A DNA stretch of 55,280 bases from QNYZ01 sp964577615 (GCA_964577615.1 CAZNZW010000013.1:1-55280), one strand, 5' to 3'; numbered from the stretch's first letter, positions 41,005 through 50,074 are shown. A program made the numbers and translations. Notes: generated from the sequence alone by a model not told the origin.

Positions 41005-43367
41005 CAGGTCCGGGCCGTTTTTTCGGCCAGGGCCAGCGCGATGACATCGTGCATGTGACGGACAAAATGAAACGTGATGGCCGCTTTTATTTTTTTGGGA
41101 ATATCGAACAGGTCTTTTTCGTTGGCGTCCGGCAGAATGAGTGTTTTGACGCCGGCCCGGTGAGCGGCCAGAACCTTCTCCTTGATTCCTCCCACGGGGA
41201 GGACCTGACCGCGCAGGGTGATTTCACCGGTCATGGCCAGATCTTTCCTGATGGGCCGATCCATGAGCAGCGACACCAGCGCCGTCAGCATGGTGACGCC
41301 TGCCGACGGGCCATCCTTGGGAATGGCGCCGGCGGGAACGTGGATATGGATATCGGTCTTGTCAAAAAAATCATCGTCAATCTGAAAATCCGCGGCATTG
41401 GCGCGGATGAAGCTTAAGGCCGCCGTGGCCGATTCTTTCATGACATCGCCGAGCTGACCGGTCAGCGTCAGCCCCTTGTTCCCTTTCATGGCCGTGGCCT
41501 CGATAAAGAGGATTTCACCGCCGGTCGGCGTCCAGGCCAGGCCCAGCGCCACGCCCGGAATCAGAATGCGGGCGCGGGCCTCTGCCGTGAATCGGACCGG
41601 CCCCAGGAAGTCCGCCAGTTCGGCCACCCGGACGGTCACCTGCTTCTTGCGGCCCCCGACAATTCTAGCGGCGACGCCGCGGCAGACCGTGGCGATTTCC
41701 TGTTCGAGATGCCGCAGTCCGGCTTCCCGGGTGTAGCCGCGGATCATTTTCCGGATGGCGCCCTTGGTCAACCGGATCTGATCGGCGGTCAGACCGTGGG
41801 CCCGGCGCTGCCTTGGCACGAGATACCGGTTGGCGATTTTTACCTTCTCTTCCTCGGTGTATCCCAGAAGCTGCAGGACTTCCATGCGGTCGCGCAGTGC
41901 CGGCGGCACCGTGTCGAGCACGTTGGCCGTGGTGATGAACATCACGCGCGTCAGGTCGAAGGGGACGTCCAGATAGTGATCGGTAAAGGCAAAGTTCTGC
42001 TCCGGATCAAGGACTTCGAGAAGGGCCGAGGATGGATCGCCCCTGAAGTCGCTGCCGAGTTTGTCGATTTCGTCGAGCATGAAGACCGGATTGTTGGATC
42101 CGGCCCGCCGCAGTCCCTGGATGATCCGGCCGGGCAGGGCGCCCACGTATGTGCGGCGATGGCCGCGTATTTCGGCCTCATCGCGAACGCCCCCCAGGGA
42201 AATTCGATGAAAATTTCGGCCCATGGCCCGGGCGATGGAAGCGCCCAGGGAGGTCTTGCCTGTTCCAGGCGGGCCGACAAAGCAGAGGATCGGCCCCTTG
42301 GAGTCGGGTTTTAATTTGCGGACGGCCAGATACTCGATGATCCGCTGCTTGGCCTTTTCCAGACCGTAGTGATCCCGGTCGAGGACGCCGCGCGCTTTTT
42401 TGATGTTGAGATTGTCGCTGGTGCTGTCATGCCAGGGCAGGGCGGTCAACCAGTCCAGATACGTTGAAGCCACCGTGTATTCAGCGGACGACGGGTGCAT
42501 GCGGGAGAGCCGGTCCAGCTCTCTTTCGGCTTCCCTGCGTGCTTCATCGGGGAGATTTTTCGCCGTAATTTTTTCCCGGAGTTCATCGATTTCCACTTTG
42601 GTTTCGTCGGTTTCGCCCAGTTCTTCCCGGATCGCTTTCAGCTGCTGCCGCAGGTAGTACTCGCGCTGGCCCTTCTCCATATCCCCCCTGGCCTGGGACT
42701 GGATTTTACTGCCCAGCTCGAGGATGTGCAGCTGGTGGTTGGCCTGGCGGGTCACTTCTTTCAGCCGTTTTTTGACCTGTCGTTTTTCAAGGATCTTCTG
42801 CTTGTCGGCAAAAGACGTGTCGATGGAAGACGCAATCATGTCGGCGAGCGTGCCGGGCTCCTGGATGGCGTTGGCCATGGCGTCGACTTCCGGGGGCAGG
42901 CCCGGCGACAATTCAACGATCTGGTGAAACAGGCGCAAAAGGTTTTTAACCAGAGCCTCGGTTTCGTCGTCTTTGGTTTCAATGTCGGCAAGGGGTTTGA
43001 TCCGGGCCCGCAGATAGGGTTTGCCGGGAACAAACTCGAGGGACTTGAAACGGCTGATTCCCTGAACGAGGAGCTGGGCCCTGTCTTCGCCGCTTTTGGC
43101 CATTTTCAGGATCTGGGCGCTGGTACCGATGGGGAAGAGATCTTTTCCTTCAGGGTCGTCACCGACGGACGGCTTCCGGACCAGCTGCAGGCCGATGATC
43201 CGGTCGGCCTGCATGGCCTCGTCAACCAGCTGTACGGATTCTTTCTTCATTACCGCCAGGGGGAGAACCATTTTTGGAAACAGAGCGGTATCGGATAGTG
43301 GCAGAATCGGTAGAATTTCGGGCAGATGCTCTGGCGTTATGTCAGCCGGGGAGTGGGGTTCGGTCAT
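41004..43367 (-). CDS. lon: ATP-dependent Lon protease (first of two)
   Basis: A 787-residue LonA protease. The N-terminal substrate-binding domain begins PEILPILPLSDTALFPKMVLPL; the AAA+ module has Walker A GPPGTGKTSLGAS (about residue 362) and Walker B VFMLDEIDK; the protease domain has the catalytic serine in KDGPSAGV (about Ser687) and the catalytic lysine 43 residues later in GGIKEKVLAAHRAG. It degrades damaged and regulatory proteins in the cytoplasm. It lies 57 nt after the small heat-shock protein gene on the same strand and is coupled to rlpA, suggesting heat-shock control. The other Lon, at 52125-54545, is a distinct paralogue. Confidence 0.95.
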   Translation of the reverse strand: MTEPHSPADITPEHLPEILPILPLSDTALFPKMVLPLAVMKKESVQLVDEAMQADRIIGLQLVRKPSVGDDPEGKDLFPIGTSAQILKMAKSGEDRAQLLVQGISRFKSLEFVPGKPYLRARIKPLADIETKDDETEALVKNLLRLFHQIVELSPGLPPEVDAMANAIQEPGTLADMIASSIDTSFADKQKILEKRQVKKRLKEVTRQANHQLHILELGSKIQSQARGDMEKGQREYYLRQQLKAIREELGETDETKVEIDELREKITAKNLPDEARREAERELDRLSRMHPSSAEYTVASTYLDWLTALPWHDSTSDNLNIKKARGVLDRDHYGLEKAKQRIIEYLAVRKLKPDSKGPILCFVGPPGTGKTSLGASIARAMGRNFHRISLGGVRDEAEIRGHRRTYVGALPGRIIQGLRRAGSNNPVFMLDEIDKLGSDFRGDPSSALLEVLDPEQNFAFTDHYLDVPFDLTRVMFITTANVLDTVPPALRDRMEVLQLLGYTEEEKVKIANRYLVPRQRRAHGLTADQIRLTKGAIRKMIRGYTREAGLRHLEQEIATVCRGVAARIVGGRKKQVTVRVAELADFLGPVRFTAEARARILIPGVALGLAWTPTGGEILFIEATAMKGNKGLTLTGQLGDVMKESATAALSFIRANAADFQIDDDFFDKTDIHIHVPAGAIPKDGPSAGVTMLTALVSLLMDRPIRKDLAMTGEITLRGQVLPVGGIKEKVLAAHRAGVKTLILPDANEKDLFDIPKKIKAAITFHFVRHMHDVIALALAEKTART

Positions 43368-43424
43368 GCATGCCTCCGGATTTTTTTTGGGGCGTACCCT
43401 GAAGAGAAAACAGCATCGGTGCGG

Positions 43425-43871
43425 CTAACCTTGACGAATGGGAATCTTGCGGACTTTGGCGGACTTCAGCCGGGCCAGACGGATTTCGAGAAAACCGTTG
43501 GTATAGGTGGAAGAAACCTCATCCGTGTCGATCGCTTCGGGCAGATAGACGATCCGTTCGAACCGCCCGTAGCGGATCTCGGCCAGCCGGTAGGCGGCGT
43601 TTTTCCGGCGGGGCAGTTCCCGCCGTTTTCCGCAGATACGCACGGCCCGCCGGTTGACCTCCACGCTTAAATCCTCTTTGGCCACGCCGGCGATTTCCAT
43701 GCGGATGATGGTCCGTTTCGGTGTCTGGTAGACATCCACCGCGGGATTCCAGGATTGATCCGTCAGTGTGAACTGGGGGGTCAGGGTCTGATACATCCCG
43801 TCAAAAGAGCGATCTCCACCCGATGTCAGCCCGTCAAAATCACGGTCGAACCTAATTTTAACGTAGTCCAT
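43425..43871 (-). CDS. Small heat-shock protein (Hsp20/alpha-crystallin)
   Basis: A 148-residue ATP-independent chaperone that holds unfolding proteins for refolding or degradation. The alpha-crystallin domain runs from about residue 43 (NPAVDVYQTPKRTIIRMEIAGV) to 135 and ends with the hallmark strand NGFLEIRLAR, a variant of the usual GVL motif. The N-terminal arm has GDRSFDGMYQTLTP. Its C-terminal tail includes RKIPIRQ, matching the IxI oligomerisation motif. It is the first gene of the hsp20-lon block, fitting a stress operon in which holdase and protease are produced together. No CIRCE element was recognised upstream. Confidence 0.9.
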   Translation of the reverse strand: MDYVKIRFDRDFDGLTSGGDRSFDGMYQTLTPQFTLTDQSWNPAVDVYQTPKRTIIRMEIAGVAKEDLSVEVNRRAVRICGKRRELPRRKNAAYRLAEIRYGRFERIVYLPEAIDTDEVSSTYTNGFLEIRLARLKSAKVRKIPIRQG

Positions 43872-44045
43872 TTTTTTACCTCTGCCGCCGGCGATGGGTC
43901 ATCAGCCGTCATCCCATGACGCCGGATTGTTTTAAGCCGTATCATTTTAAGATAGATCCGGATACTACCATTTCTCCTGATTTTTGTAAAACCATCGGCT
44001 ATTTCAAATAATCCCGGGATTTTCTTCACCGCCGCCCTGCAAAAG

Positions 44046-44060
44046 AGAATTGACAATTCT
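44046..44060. promoter_or_regulatory. 15-bp palindrome overlapping a -35 hexamer
   Basis: AGAATTG and CAATTCT flank a single central A, a perfect inverted repeat that contains TTGACA (44050-44055). It is placed to block a promoter for the 44121 gene. A possible -10 (TTAGCT, 44073-44078) 17 nt downstream is weak. Confidence 0.4.
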
Positions 44061-44120
44061 TTTCACATGGGATTAGCTGAGCCGGTAGACAACCCATAGA
44101 CCCCCACAAGGAGACCATTT

Positions 44121-44483
44121 ATGAACGACCAGGCGCAACCGAATCATATCGACTTTACCGTTGACCAGGATAATCTGTATCGCGAGGAACCCTTTACCGA
44201 TCTGAAGGTCGCGTCCATCCGTCGCCTGATTCCGATTACCCCGGACGGTGCCGATGACAGCAGCCGGCAGCCGATCTTCCTGGGCCAGACCCAGCTGATG
44301 TCGCCGGAAGGGCCGGTGCCGCTCCAGGCCCGGCTGGCGGCCAATACCATCGGCGAGGCGATCGCTGAGTTCCCCAGGGCCATGGAAGGGGCGCTGGCCG
44401 AGGTTGTTAAAAATCTGAGGGAACTCCAGAAACAGGAGGCGACCCAGAAAGACGATTCCCGGATTATTGTGCCGGGCAGATAA
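44121..44483 (+). CDS. Conserved hypothetical cytoplasmic protein
   Basis: A 120-residue protein of unknown function. The N-terminal 55 residues are polar and acidic, with FTDLKVASIRRLIPITPDG; the middle has FLGQTQLMSPEGPVPLQARLAANTIGEAIAEF (seen as one region, about residues 54-86), and the C-terminal 35 residues are a charged amphipathic helix ending in a basic tail. No signal peptide, membrane segment, zinc site or known catalytic motif is visible. A good AAGGAGACC ribosome-binding site and a following strong terminator show that it is a genuine monocistronic gene. I have the impression that similar proteins occur in other deltaproteobacteria, but I cannot verify it here. Confidence 0.72.
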   Translation: MNDQAQPNHIDFTVDQDNLYREEPFTDLKVASIRRLIPITPDGADDSSRQPIFLGQTQLMSPEGPVPLQARLAANTIGEAIAEFPRAMEGALAEVVKNLRELQKQEATQKDDSRIIVPGR

Positions 44484-44520
44484 TTCAGCGCCACGAATCC
44501 TCCCCCCATGCCAGACGCAC

Positions 44521-44558
44521 CCGGCATCCGGTCGCATCACCGGGTGCCGGTTTTTTTT
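44521..44558 (+). terminator. Strong rho-independent terminator
   Basis: CCGGCATCCGG (44521-44531) pairs with CCGGGTGCCGG (44540-44550) over 11 bp with one T-G wobble, followed by eight T. It ends the conserved-hypothetical transcript. Confidence 0.85.
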
Positions 44559-44613
44559 GCCCGCCTTCGGGGGAGAATTATTAACCCAGTCGGCGTTATT
44601 TAGAATAATATTC

Positions 44614-44642
44614 TTGACAAATAGATTATCTATGAATAATGT
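44614..44642 (+). promoter_or_regulatory. Candidate promoter and operator of the Lrp-type gene
   Basis: A perfect TTGACA (44614-44619) is followed by AT-rich sequence with possible -10 elements (AATAAT, 44635-44640; TAATGT, 44637-44642). Between them lies ATAGA-TTA-TCTAT (44621-44633), a 5-bp inverted repeat in the spacer that could be an autoregulatory site. Confidence 0.4.
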
Positions 44643-44669
44643 TCTCCAAAACAGTGAGGTAAGAGAATA

Positions 44670-45137
44670 ATGGATGAAATATCGTTCAAGATATTAAAAA
44701 TTTTGCAGGCAAAGGCCCGTATCCCCAATGTGGAGGTGGCCCGGCAGGTGGGGCTGGCGCCGTCGGCAGTGCTGGAGCGGATCCGCAAGCTTGAAAAACA
44801 GGGCATCATCGAAGGGTACGAGGTCCGGCTGAATCCAAAATACTTTACCAAAAGCCTGGTGGCCTTTGTAACGGTATGGACCCGGCCGGGCCATGCGGAT
44901 GGCGAAGTCGGCCGGGCCCTTGCGGCCATTGATTCTGTTCAGGAAGTGCACCTGGTGGCGGGCGAGGATGCCTATCTGGTTAAATTGCGGGCGGCCGATC
45001 CCCTGGCGCTGGGGCAGGTGGTCCGGCAGGAGATTGCCGGTATCCGCGGGGTGCAGTCGACCCGCACGGCCATTGCCCTGGAGACGGTCAAGGAAACGGC
45101 CCGGATTCCCATTGGCGAAAAGAAAAGGAGAGAATAG
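44670..45137 (+). CDS. Lrp/AsnC family transcriptional regulator
   Basis: A 155-residue regulator with an N-terminal helix-turn-helix (about residues 4-55: ISFKILKILQAKARIPNVEVA, then GLAPSAVLERIRKLEKQGII) and a C-terminal RAM/AsnC effector domain (about 65-140). Family members form octamers and sense amino acids. It precedes an ABM-domain gene by one base and the lysine-pathway genes dapL and lysA by about 380 nt, so lysine or diaminopimelate is a reasonable effector, though this is inference. A TTGACA promoter with an inverted repeat in its spacer lies immediately upstream. A GAGGTAAGAG site precedes the ATG. Confidence 0.9.
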   Translation: MDEISFKILKILQAKARIPNVEVARQVGLAPSAVLERIRKLEKQGIIEGYEVRLNPKYFTKSLVAFVTVWTRPGHADGEVGRALAAIDSVQEVHLVAGEDAYLVKLRAADPLALGQVVRQEIAGIRGVQSTRTAIALETVKETARIPIGEKKRRE

Positions 45138-45138
45138 C

Positions 45139-45444
45139 ATGATTGTCAGGCTCTGGCATGGACGGACAGACACAGAAAAAGCCGATGCATACGCCCGGTT
45201 CATGATCGAGCGGGCGGCCCCTGATTATGGCGCTGTGCCGGGATTGAAAAAGCGGTATTTCCTGCGTCGCACCGACGGTGCGGTGACCCATTTTCTGCTG
45301 GTGACCCTCTGGGATTCGATGAAATCCATTGTCGCGTTTGCCGGGCCGTCGCCGGACAAGGCCAAATATTATCCCGAAGATGATCAGTTCCTGCTCGAGA
45401 AGGAGGAAACCGCCACAATGTACGAGGTGTTTTTCGACCAATAG
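45139..45444 (+). CDS. Antibiotic-biosynthesis-monooxygenase-like (dimeric alpha-beta barrel) protein
   Basis: A 101-residue protein with the ferredoxin-like fold of the ABM superfamily: beta strand IVRLWHGRT, helix KADAYARFMIERAAPDYGAV, GLKKRYFLRRTDG, and VTHFLLVTLWDSMKSIVAFAG. Many such proteins act as cofactor-free monooxygenases or merely bind small ligands; the function here is unknown. It starts one base after the Lrp-type regulator stops, with AAAGGAGAGAAT inside that gene's end, so the two are translationally coupled. The start at 45139 was chosen for this site; a longer frame from 44893 only shadows the regulator. Confidence 0.78.
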   Translation: MIVRLWHGRTDTEKADAYARFMIERAAPDYGAVPGLKKRYFLRRTDGAVTHFLLVTLWDSMKSIVAFAGPSPDKAKYYPEDDQFLLEKEETATMYEVFFDQ

Positions 45445-45517
45445 TGCCGGCCGCAGGCATCAAACCGCTGCCCGGCCGATCACTGCCATGATCTAAATGA
45501 AAAGGATGAGAAGGCCC

Positions 45518-46741
45518 ATGATTCGAATCAATGAAAACTATCTGAAACTGGAAGCATCGTATCTTTTTTCGGAAATTGCCAGACGGGTAACGCTGTTTCA
45601 AACGGAACATCCCGATCGGGAAATCATCAAGCTGGGCATCGGAGACGTTACCCGGCCCCTGTCGCCGGCCTGCATATCGGCTTTTCACCAGGCCGTGGAC
45701 GAGATGGCCGATGCAGCGCGGTTTCGGGGCTATGGCCCGGAGCAGGGGTATGCGTTTTTGCGGGAAGCCATTGCCGCGCACGATTTTCAGGCCCGGGGGG
45801 CCGATATCGCGGCGGATGAAATTTTTGTCAGCGACGGCGCCAAGTGCGACACGGGAAATATCCAGGAAATATTCAGCACGGCCATCACCGTGGCCATTCC
45901 GGATCCGGTGTATCCGGTCTATCTCGACACCAACGTCATGGCCGGCCGCACCGGGCGCATGGCCGACGGCCGGTACGAGAAACTCGTCTACCTGGACACC
46001 ACCCGGGAAAACGGTTTTATCCCCGCCCTGCCGGATGCTCCGGTGGATCTGATTTACCTCTGTTTTCCCAATAATCCCACGGGCGCGACCATTGGCAGAG
46101 AACAGCTGGCCGCCTGGGTCGAATACGCCCGCGATCACCAGGCCCTGATTCTTTTTGACGCGGCCTACGAGGCATTTATCCGCGACGATACCCTGCCGCA
46201 TTCGATTTACGAAATTCCCGGGGCCCGGGAAGTGGCCATCGAATTCCGCAGTTTTTCCAAAACCGCCGGTTTCACCGGTACCCGGTGCGCCTACACGGTT
46301 GTACCCCGGGACTGTCGGGCCTGGACGGCGGACGGGACGCCGCATTCCCTCTATTCCCTCTGGAACCGGCGCCATGCGACCAAGTTCAACGGGGTTTCCT
46401 ACCCGGTTCAGCGGGCGGCCGAAGCGGTCTACAGCGATGCCGGTCAGGCCCAGACGCGGGCACTGGTCGATGGTTATCTGCAGAACGCCGCTTTAATTCG
46501 CAAAGAGATGACCGCCCTGGGGTTCTTCTGTGTAGGCGGACAGAATTCCCCGTATATCTGGGTGAAAAGCAAAGACGATTCCTGGAAATTTTTTGATTTT
46601 CTGCTCGATCAAGCGGGCGTGGTCTGTACGCCCGGCGCGGGTTTCGGCCGGTGCGGCGAAGGATATGTCCGGTTCAGCGCCTTTAACGATTTTGACAATG
46701 TTCAAACCGCCATGGCCCGGGTACGCGAGGCCCTGGCTTAA
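45518..46741 (+). CDS. dapL: LL-diaminopimelate aminotransferase
   Basis: A 407-residue fold-type I PLP enzyme that converts tetrahydrodipicolinate directly to LL-diaminopimelate in one step, replacing the DapD/DapC/DapE route. The start IRINENYLKLEASYLFSEIA is nearly diagnostic for DapL. FPNNPTGA (183-190), FDAAYEAFI (213-221) and the Schiff-base Lys248 in FRSFSKTAGFTGTR are present. The start at 45518 fits homologues better than 45497, and AAGG lies just before it. It is followed by lysA after 30 nt. This variant pathway is found in deltaproteobacteria, plants and a few other groups, which supports the assignment of the organism. Confidence 0.94.
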   Translation: MIRINENYLKLEASYLFSEIARRVTLFQTEHPDREIIKLGIGDVTRPLSPACISAFHQAVDEMADAARFRGYGPEQGYAFLREAIAAHDFQARGADIAADEIFVSDGAKCDTGNIQEIFSTAITVAIPDPVYPVYLDTNVMAGRTGRMADGRYEKLVYLDTTRENGFIPALPDAPVDLIYLCFPNNPTGATIGREQLAAWVEYARDHQALILFDAAYEAFIRDDTLPHSIYEIPGAREVAIEFRSFSKTAGFTGTRCAYTVVPRDCRAWTADGTPHSLYSLWNRRHATKFNGVSYPVQRAAEAVYSDAGQAQTRALVDGYLQNAALIRKEMTALGFFCVGGQNSPYIWVKSKDDSWKFFDFLLDQAGVVCTPGAGFGRCGEGYVRFSAFNDFDNVQTAMARVREALA

Positions 46742-46771
46742 AATACGATGAAATAGAAAGGCAGGTCCCCC

Positions 46772-48046
46772 ATGCCCATGTCCCCCGATTTTGAAGCGCG
46801 TCTGTATCCGGCGCTGGATGATATCGCCGCCCATTTCGGCACGCCGTTTCATATTTACGACGAGGCCGGACTCAAGGCCACCGGCAGAGAAGTACTGGCC
46901 GCGTTCTCCGGCCTGGCGGGCTTTAAAGAGTTTTTCGCCGTCAAGGCCCTGCCCAATCCCCGAATCCTCGCCATCATGCGGGAAATGGGGTTTGGATTTG
47001 ACTGCAGCTCCGTCCCCGAGCTGGTTTTGAGCCGACAGGTCGGCGCCCGGGGGGAAGAGATCATGTTTACGTCCAACAACACCGGCGGCGAGGAATTTGC
47101 CGCGGCCGATGAAGATGGCGGCTGTATCCTCAACCTCGACGATATCTCCCTGCTGGACAAGGTGCCCCGGATGCCCGAACTGATCTGCTTTCGATACAAT
47201 CCGGGCGCACAGCGAACGGGCAATGCCATTATCGGCAACCCGGTGGAATCCAAATACGGTCTGACCGGCGAACAGGTGTCCCCGGCCTTTGACCGGGCCC
47301 GGCGCCGGGGCGCGCGGCGCTTCGGGCTGCATACCATGGTGGCATCCAACGAGTGTAATTATCAATATATGGTCGAAACGGCCCGGATGCTTCTGGAAAT
47401 GGCCGAAAAGGTCGGTCGCGATCCGGGCATCCGGATAGAATTTTTAAATATCGGCGGCGGGCTGGGCATTCCCTATCAGCCGGGCGACGCCCCCCTGGAC
47501 CTGGCTGCCCTGGGGCGGGAAGTGACCGGCCTGTTTCTTGCGTTCGAAAAGGAAAACGGCTACCTGCCCCGGCTGTACATGGAAAGCGGGCGTTACATGG
47601 CCGGGCCGCACGGCGTTCTCGTGACCCGGGCCATCAACCGGAAAGAGATCTACCGGACCTATGTGGGGGTGGATGCCTGCATGTCGGCCCTGATGCGGCC
47701 GGGGATTTACGGCGCCTATCACCATATCACGGTGCCCGGAAAAGCCGCCGGCGGCGAAACGGAAACCGTGGATGTGGTCGGCAGTCTGTGCGAAAATAAC
47801 GACAAATTCGCCATCCAGCGGCCGCTGCCCCCGATTGCCGACGGCGATCTGCTGTGTATCCATGATACCGGCGCCCACGGGCATGCCATGGGGTTTAATT
47901 ACAACGGACGTCTGCGGCCGCAGGAACTGCTGCTGCGGACCGACGGATCGGTGGAGCGGATCCGGCGGGCGGAAACACTGGCCGATTATCTGGCGACCCT
48001 GGATGTTGCGCCGGACCGGCTGGGGCCGGGAAACGCGGCGTCATAA
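46772..48046 (+). CDS. lysA: Diaminopimelate decarboxylase
   Basis: A 424-residue fold-type III PLP decarboxylase catalysing the last step of lysine synthesis, meso-diaminopimelate to L-lysine. The PLP lysine is Lys58 in FAVKALPNP; the phosphate-binding glycine motif is NIGGGLGIPY; ESGRYMAGPHG carries substrate-binding residues; the catalytic cysteine lies in LCENNDKFA, and GFNYNGRLRP closes the active site. The distance from dapL is only 30 nt. LysA relatives acting on other amino acids exist (ornithine, carboxynorspermidine), but linkage with dapL makes lysine synthesis likely. Two in-frame starts (46772 and 46778) are possible. Confidence 0.9.
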   Translation: MPMSPDFEARLYPALDDIAAHFGTPFHIYDEAGLKATGREVLAAFSGLAGFKEFFAVKALPNPRILAIMREMGFGFDCSSVPELVLSRQVGARGEEIMFTSNNTGGEEFAAADEDGGCILNLDDISLLDKVPRMPELICFRYNPGAQRTGNAIIGNPVESKYGLTGEQVSPAFDRARRRGARRFGLHTMVASNECNYQYMVETARMLLEMAEKVGRDPGIRIEFLNIGGGLGIPYQPGDAPLDLAALGREVTGLFLAFEKENGYLPRLYMESGRYMAGPHGVLVTRAINRKEIYRTYVGVDACMSALMRPGIYGAYHHITVPGKAAGGETETVDVVGSLCENNDKFAIQRPLPPIADGDLLCIHDTGAHGHAMGFNYNGRLRPQELLLRTDGSVERIRRAETLADYLATLDVAPDRLGPGNAAS

Positions 48047-48117
48047 CGCCTGCCGGATGCAGCGGGTTCAGCCGGCGGCAATCGGTCCGGTGGGGTAAAA
48101 TAAGTGCGGGATGGAAC

Positions 48118-48194
<77 letters not shown>

Positions 48195-48256
48195 ATGGTA
48201 TACCGGAGTGAAATTCCGGTAAAAGACAGGCCAACGAAAGGGCCCGATGAAATACC

Positions 48257-48290
48257 GGCGGGTGGGTTATCGGCCGATCACCCACCCGCC
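48257..48290. repeat. 34-nt intergenic palindrome
   Basis: The outer 11-base arms GGCGGGTGGGT and ACCCACCCGCC are exact complements. After one mismatched pair, ATCGG and CCGAT continue the pairing to the centre. There is no adjacent T-run on either strand. Confidence 0.6.
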
Positions 48291-48430
48291 ACAGATCCCC
48301 TCCCTATCATGTTTCCGCCACGGCAATCAAGGGCCATTCCCGATAATTATTCCCGGAAACCTCAGCGGCTCCGTCCGGTATTCCGATACGGCCGACAGCA
48401 CTGCGGATGGCCCGTAACCTTTGAATTTTC

Positions 48431-48459
48431 TTGACACCTCCAACCGGTGATATTAGATT
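48431..48459 (+). promoter_or_regulatory. Promoter of tRNA-Leu
   Basis: A perfect -35 TTGACA (48431-48436), a 17-nt spacer and TAGATT (48454-48459, four of six consensus bases) lie about 55 nt before the tRNA. Confidence 0.6.
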
Positions 48460-48515
48460 GGATTCACATATAGTAATGGATTTGCCGGTGATGTCAATCA
48501 GCGGTTTAAAAATCG

Positions 48516-48602
<87 letters not shown>

Positions 48603-48695
48603 TAAATGGGTATATTCATTTACTGCCTGTAAATGTTCGCATTTCAGGCATTTATTTTATTAAACACTGTTTTGTCAGACGAGGAAAGGATCCAT

Positions 48696-50063
48696 ATGAA
48701 AGTTTCTGTTGAAGACGTCAGCACGGTTAAAAAGGCGCTGCATTTTGAAATTCCCGCGGAAGATGTGGTCGAGGCCCTGAATACGGCCTATGGAGAATTA
48801 AAACGGACGGCCAGGATCAAGGGATTTCGGCCGGGAAAGGCCCCGCGCAGTGTGCTGGAACGGATGTATAAAAAGGATGTTAACGCGGATGTGGCCGCGC
48901 GATTGATTCAGGACGCTTTTGTCGAAGCGGTGAAAGAGAACGATTTGAAGCTGGTGGGCCGGCCCGAAATCGATCCGCCGGCGCTGGAAAAGGACTGCCC
49001 GCTTGTCTTTGATGCGACCATTGAGGTCACGCCGGAGCTGGCGCCCATCGAATTCAAGGGGCTTCCCCTTGAGAAGACGCTTTACAGGGCCAGCGATGAA
49101 GAACTGGAAATGCAGTTGAACATGCTTCAGAAAAACATGGCCCGCAACGAACCGCTGGAAGAAGAACGGCCGGTGCAGGAAGCGGATATCGTCCTGATCG
49201 ATTATGAAGGGTTTGAAGATGGCAAGCCGTTGAAAGATACGCAGCAGACCACCAATTTTTCCATGAAAATCGGTGATGGCCGCATCCACAAGGATTTTGA
49301 CGCACAATTGATCGGCATGAATGTCGATGATGAAAAAGAAATCAGCGTGGCGTTTGCCGATGATTATTTTAATACGAAACTGGCCGGCCGGCAGGTGACG
49401 TTCAAGGTGGTTCTCAACGAAATCCGCAAGGAATCCCTTCCCGATATGGACGATGAATTTGCCAAAACGCTGGGGCCGTATGAAAATATCGATGCCCTCA
49501 AGGATAAAATCAGGGAATCGATCCAGGACGGGTATGACAAACGGGCCGAACAGGAAATGAACGAACAGGTTTTTTCCGCCCTGCTGGCCAAAACCGAATT
49601 TGAAGTACCGGACAGCCTGGTCGAGCAGGAATTAAAGAGCATCATCCATGAGGCGGAGCAATCATTTTCCAACAACAATATGAAGCTGGCCGATGCGGGG
49701 CTGACCCCGGAAAAAATGAAAGAAAAGTACCAGGATGTGGCCGTCAAGCAGGTGCGGCGGCAGCTGATTCTCAATCAGATTATCAAACAGGAGGCATTGA
49801 CCCTCACCGACGAGGAAACGGACGCCGGTCTCAAGGAGATGGCCCAGGCGTATCAGCAGCCGGTGGAGAGCATCAAGGGGTATTTTCAGACCGATGCCGA
49901 CCGGTTTGAATTCTTCAAACACGCGTTACTTGAAAAAAAGGCGATCAAGCTTATAATGGAGCAGGGTGATATCAAGGAAATAGCGCCCAAAAAAGAAGAA
50001 ACCCCCGAAAACGAAACCACCGCCGCATCCGAACAGGCGGATGACGCTGTAAGCGACGCATAA
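48696..50063 (+). CDS. tig: Trigger factor
   Basis: A 455-residue ribosome-associated chaperone with peptidyl-prolyl isomerase activity. The N-terminal ribosome-binding signature GFRPGKAP (about residues 45-52) is present. The FKBP-type PPIase domain spans about 155-245 (DIVLIDYEGFEDGKPL), and the helical C-terminal arms follow. An acidic, Glu-rich tail (KKEETPENETTAASEQ region) is a common extension. The start at 48696 was chosen because GAGGAAAGGA lies just before it and KVSVEDVS is where family homology begins. It is followed by clpP after 11 nt, the classical tig-clpP-clpX-lon order. Confidence 0.95.
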   Translation: MKVSVEDVSTVKKALHFEIPAEDVVEALNTAYGELKRTARIKGFRPGKAPRSVLERMYKKDVNADVAARLIQDAFVEAVKENDLKLVGRPEIDPPALEKDCPLVFDATIEVTPELAPIEFKGLPLEKTLYRASDEELEMQLNMLQKNMARNEPLEEERPVQEADIVLIDYEGFEDGKPLKDTQQTTNFSMKIGDGRIHKDFDAQLIGMNVDDEKEISVAFADDYFNTKLAGRQVTFKVVLNEIRKESLPDMDDEFAKTLGPYENIDALKDKIRESIQDGYDKRAEQEMNEQVFSALLAKTEFEVPDSLVEQELKSIIHEAEQSFSNNNMKLADAGLTPEKMKEKYQDVAVKQVRRQLILNQIIKQEALTLTDEETDAGLKEMAQAYQQPVESIKGYFQTDADRFEFFKHALLEKKAIKLIMEQGDIKEIAPKKEETPENETTAASEQADDAVSDA

Positions 50064-50074
50064 GGAGAAAAGCC

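Larger units (their letters stand above)
48195..48515. other. Divergent region between tRNA-Pro and tRNA-Leu
   Basis: About 320 nt with no protein gene. It contains a small hairpin (48201-48221), a 34-nt near-perfect palindrome (48257-48290) and a good promoter for tRNA-Leu (48431-48459). Confidence 0.6.
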
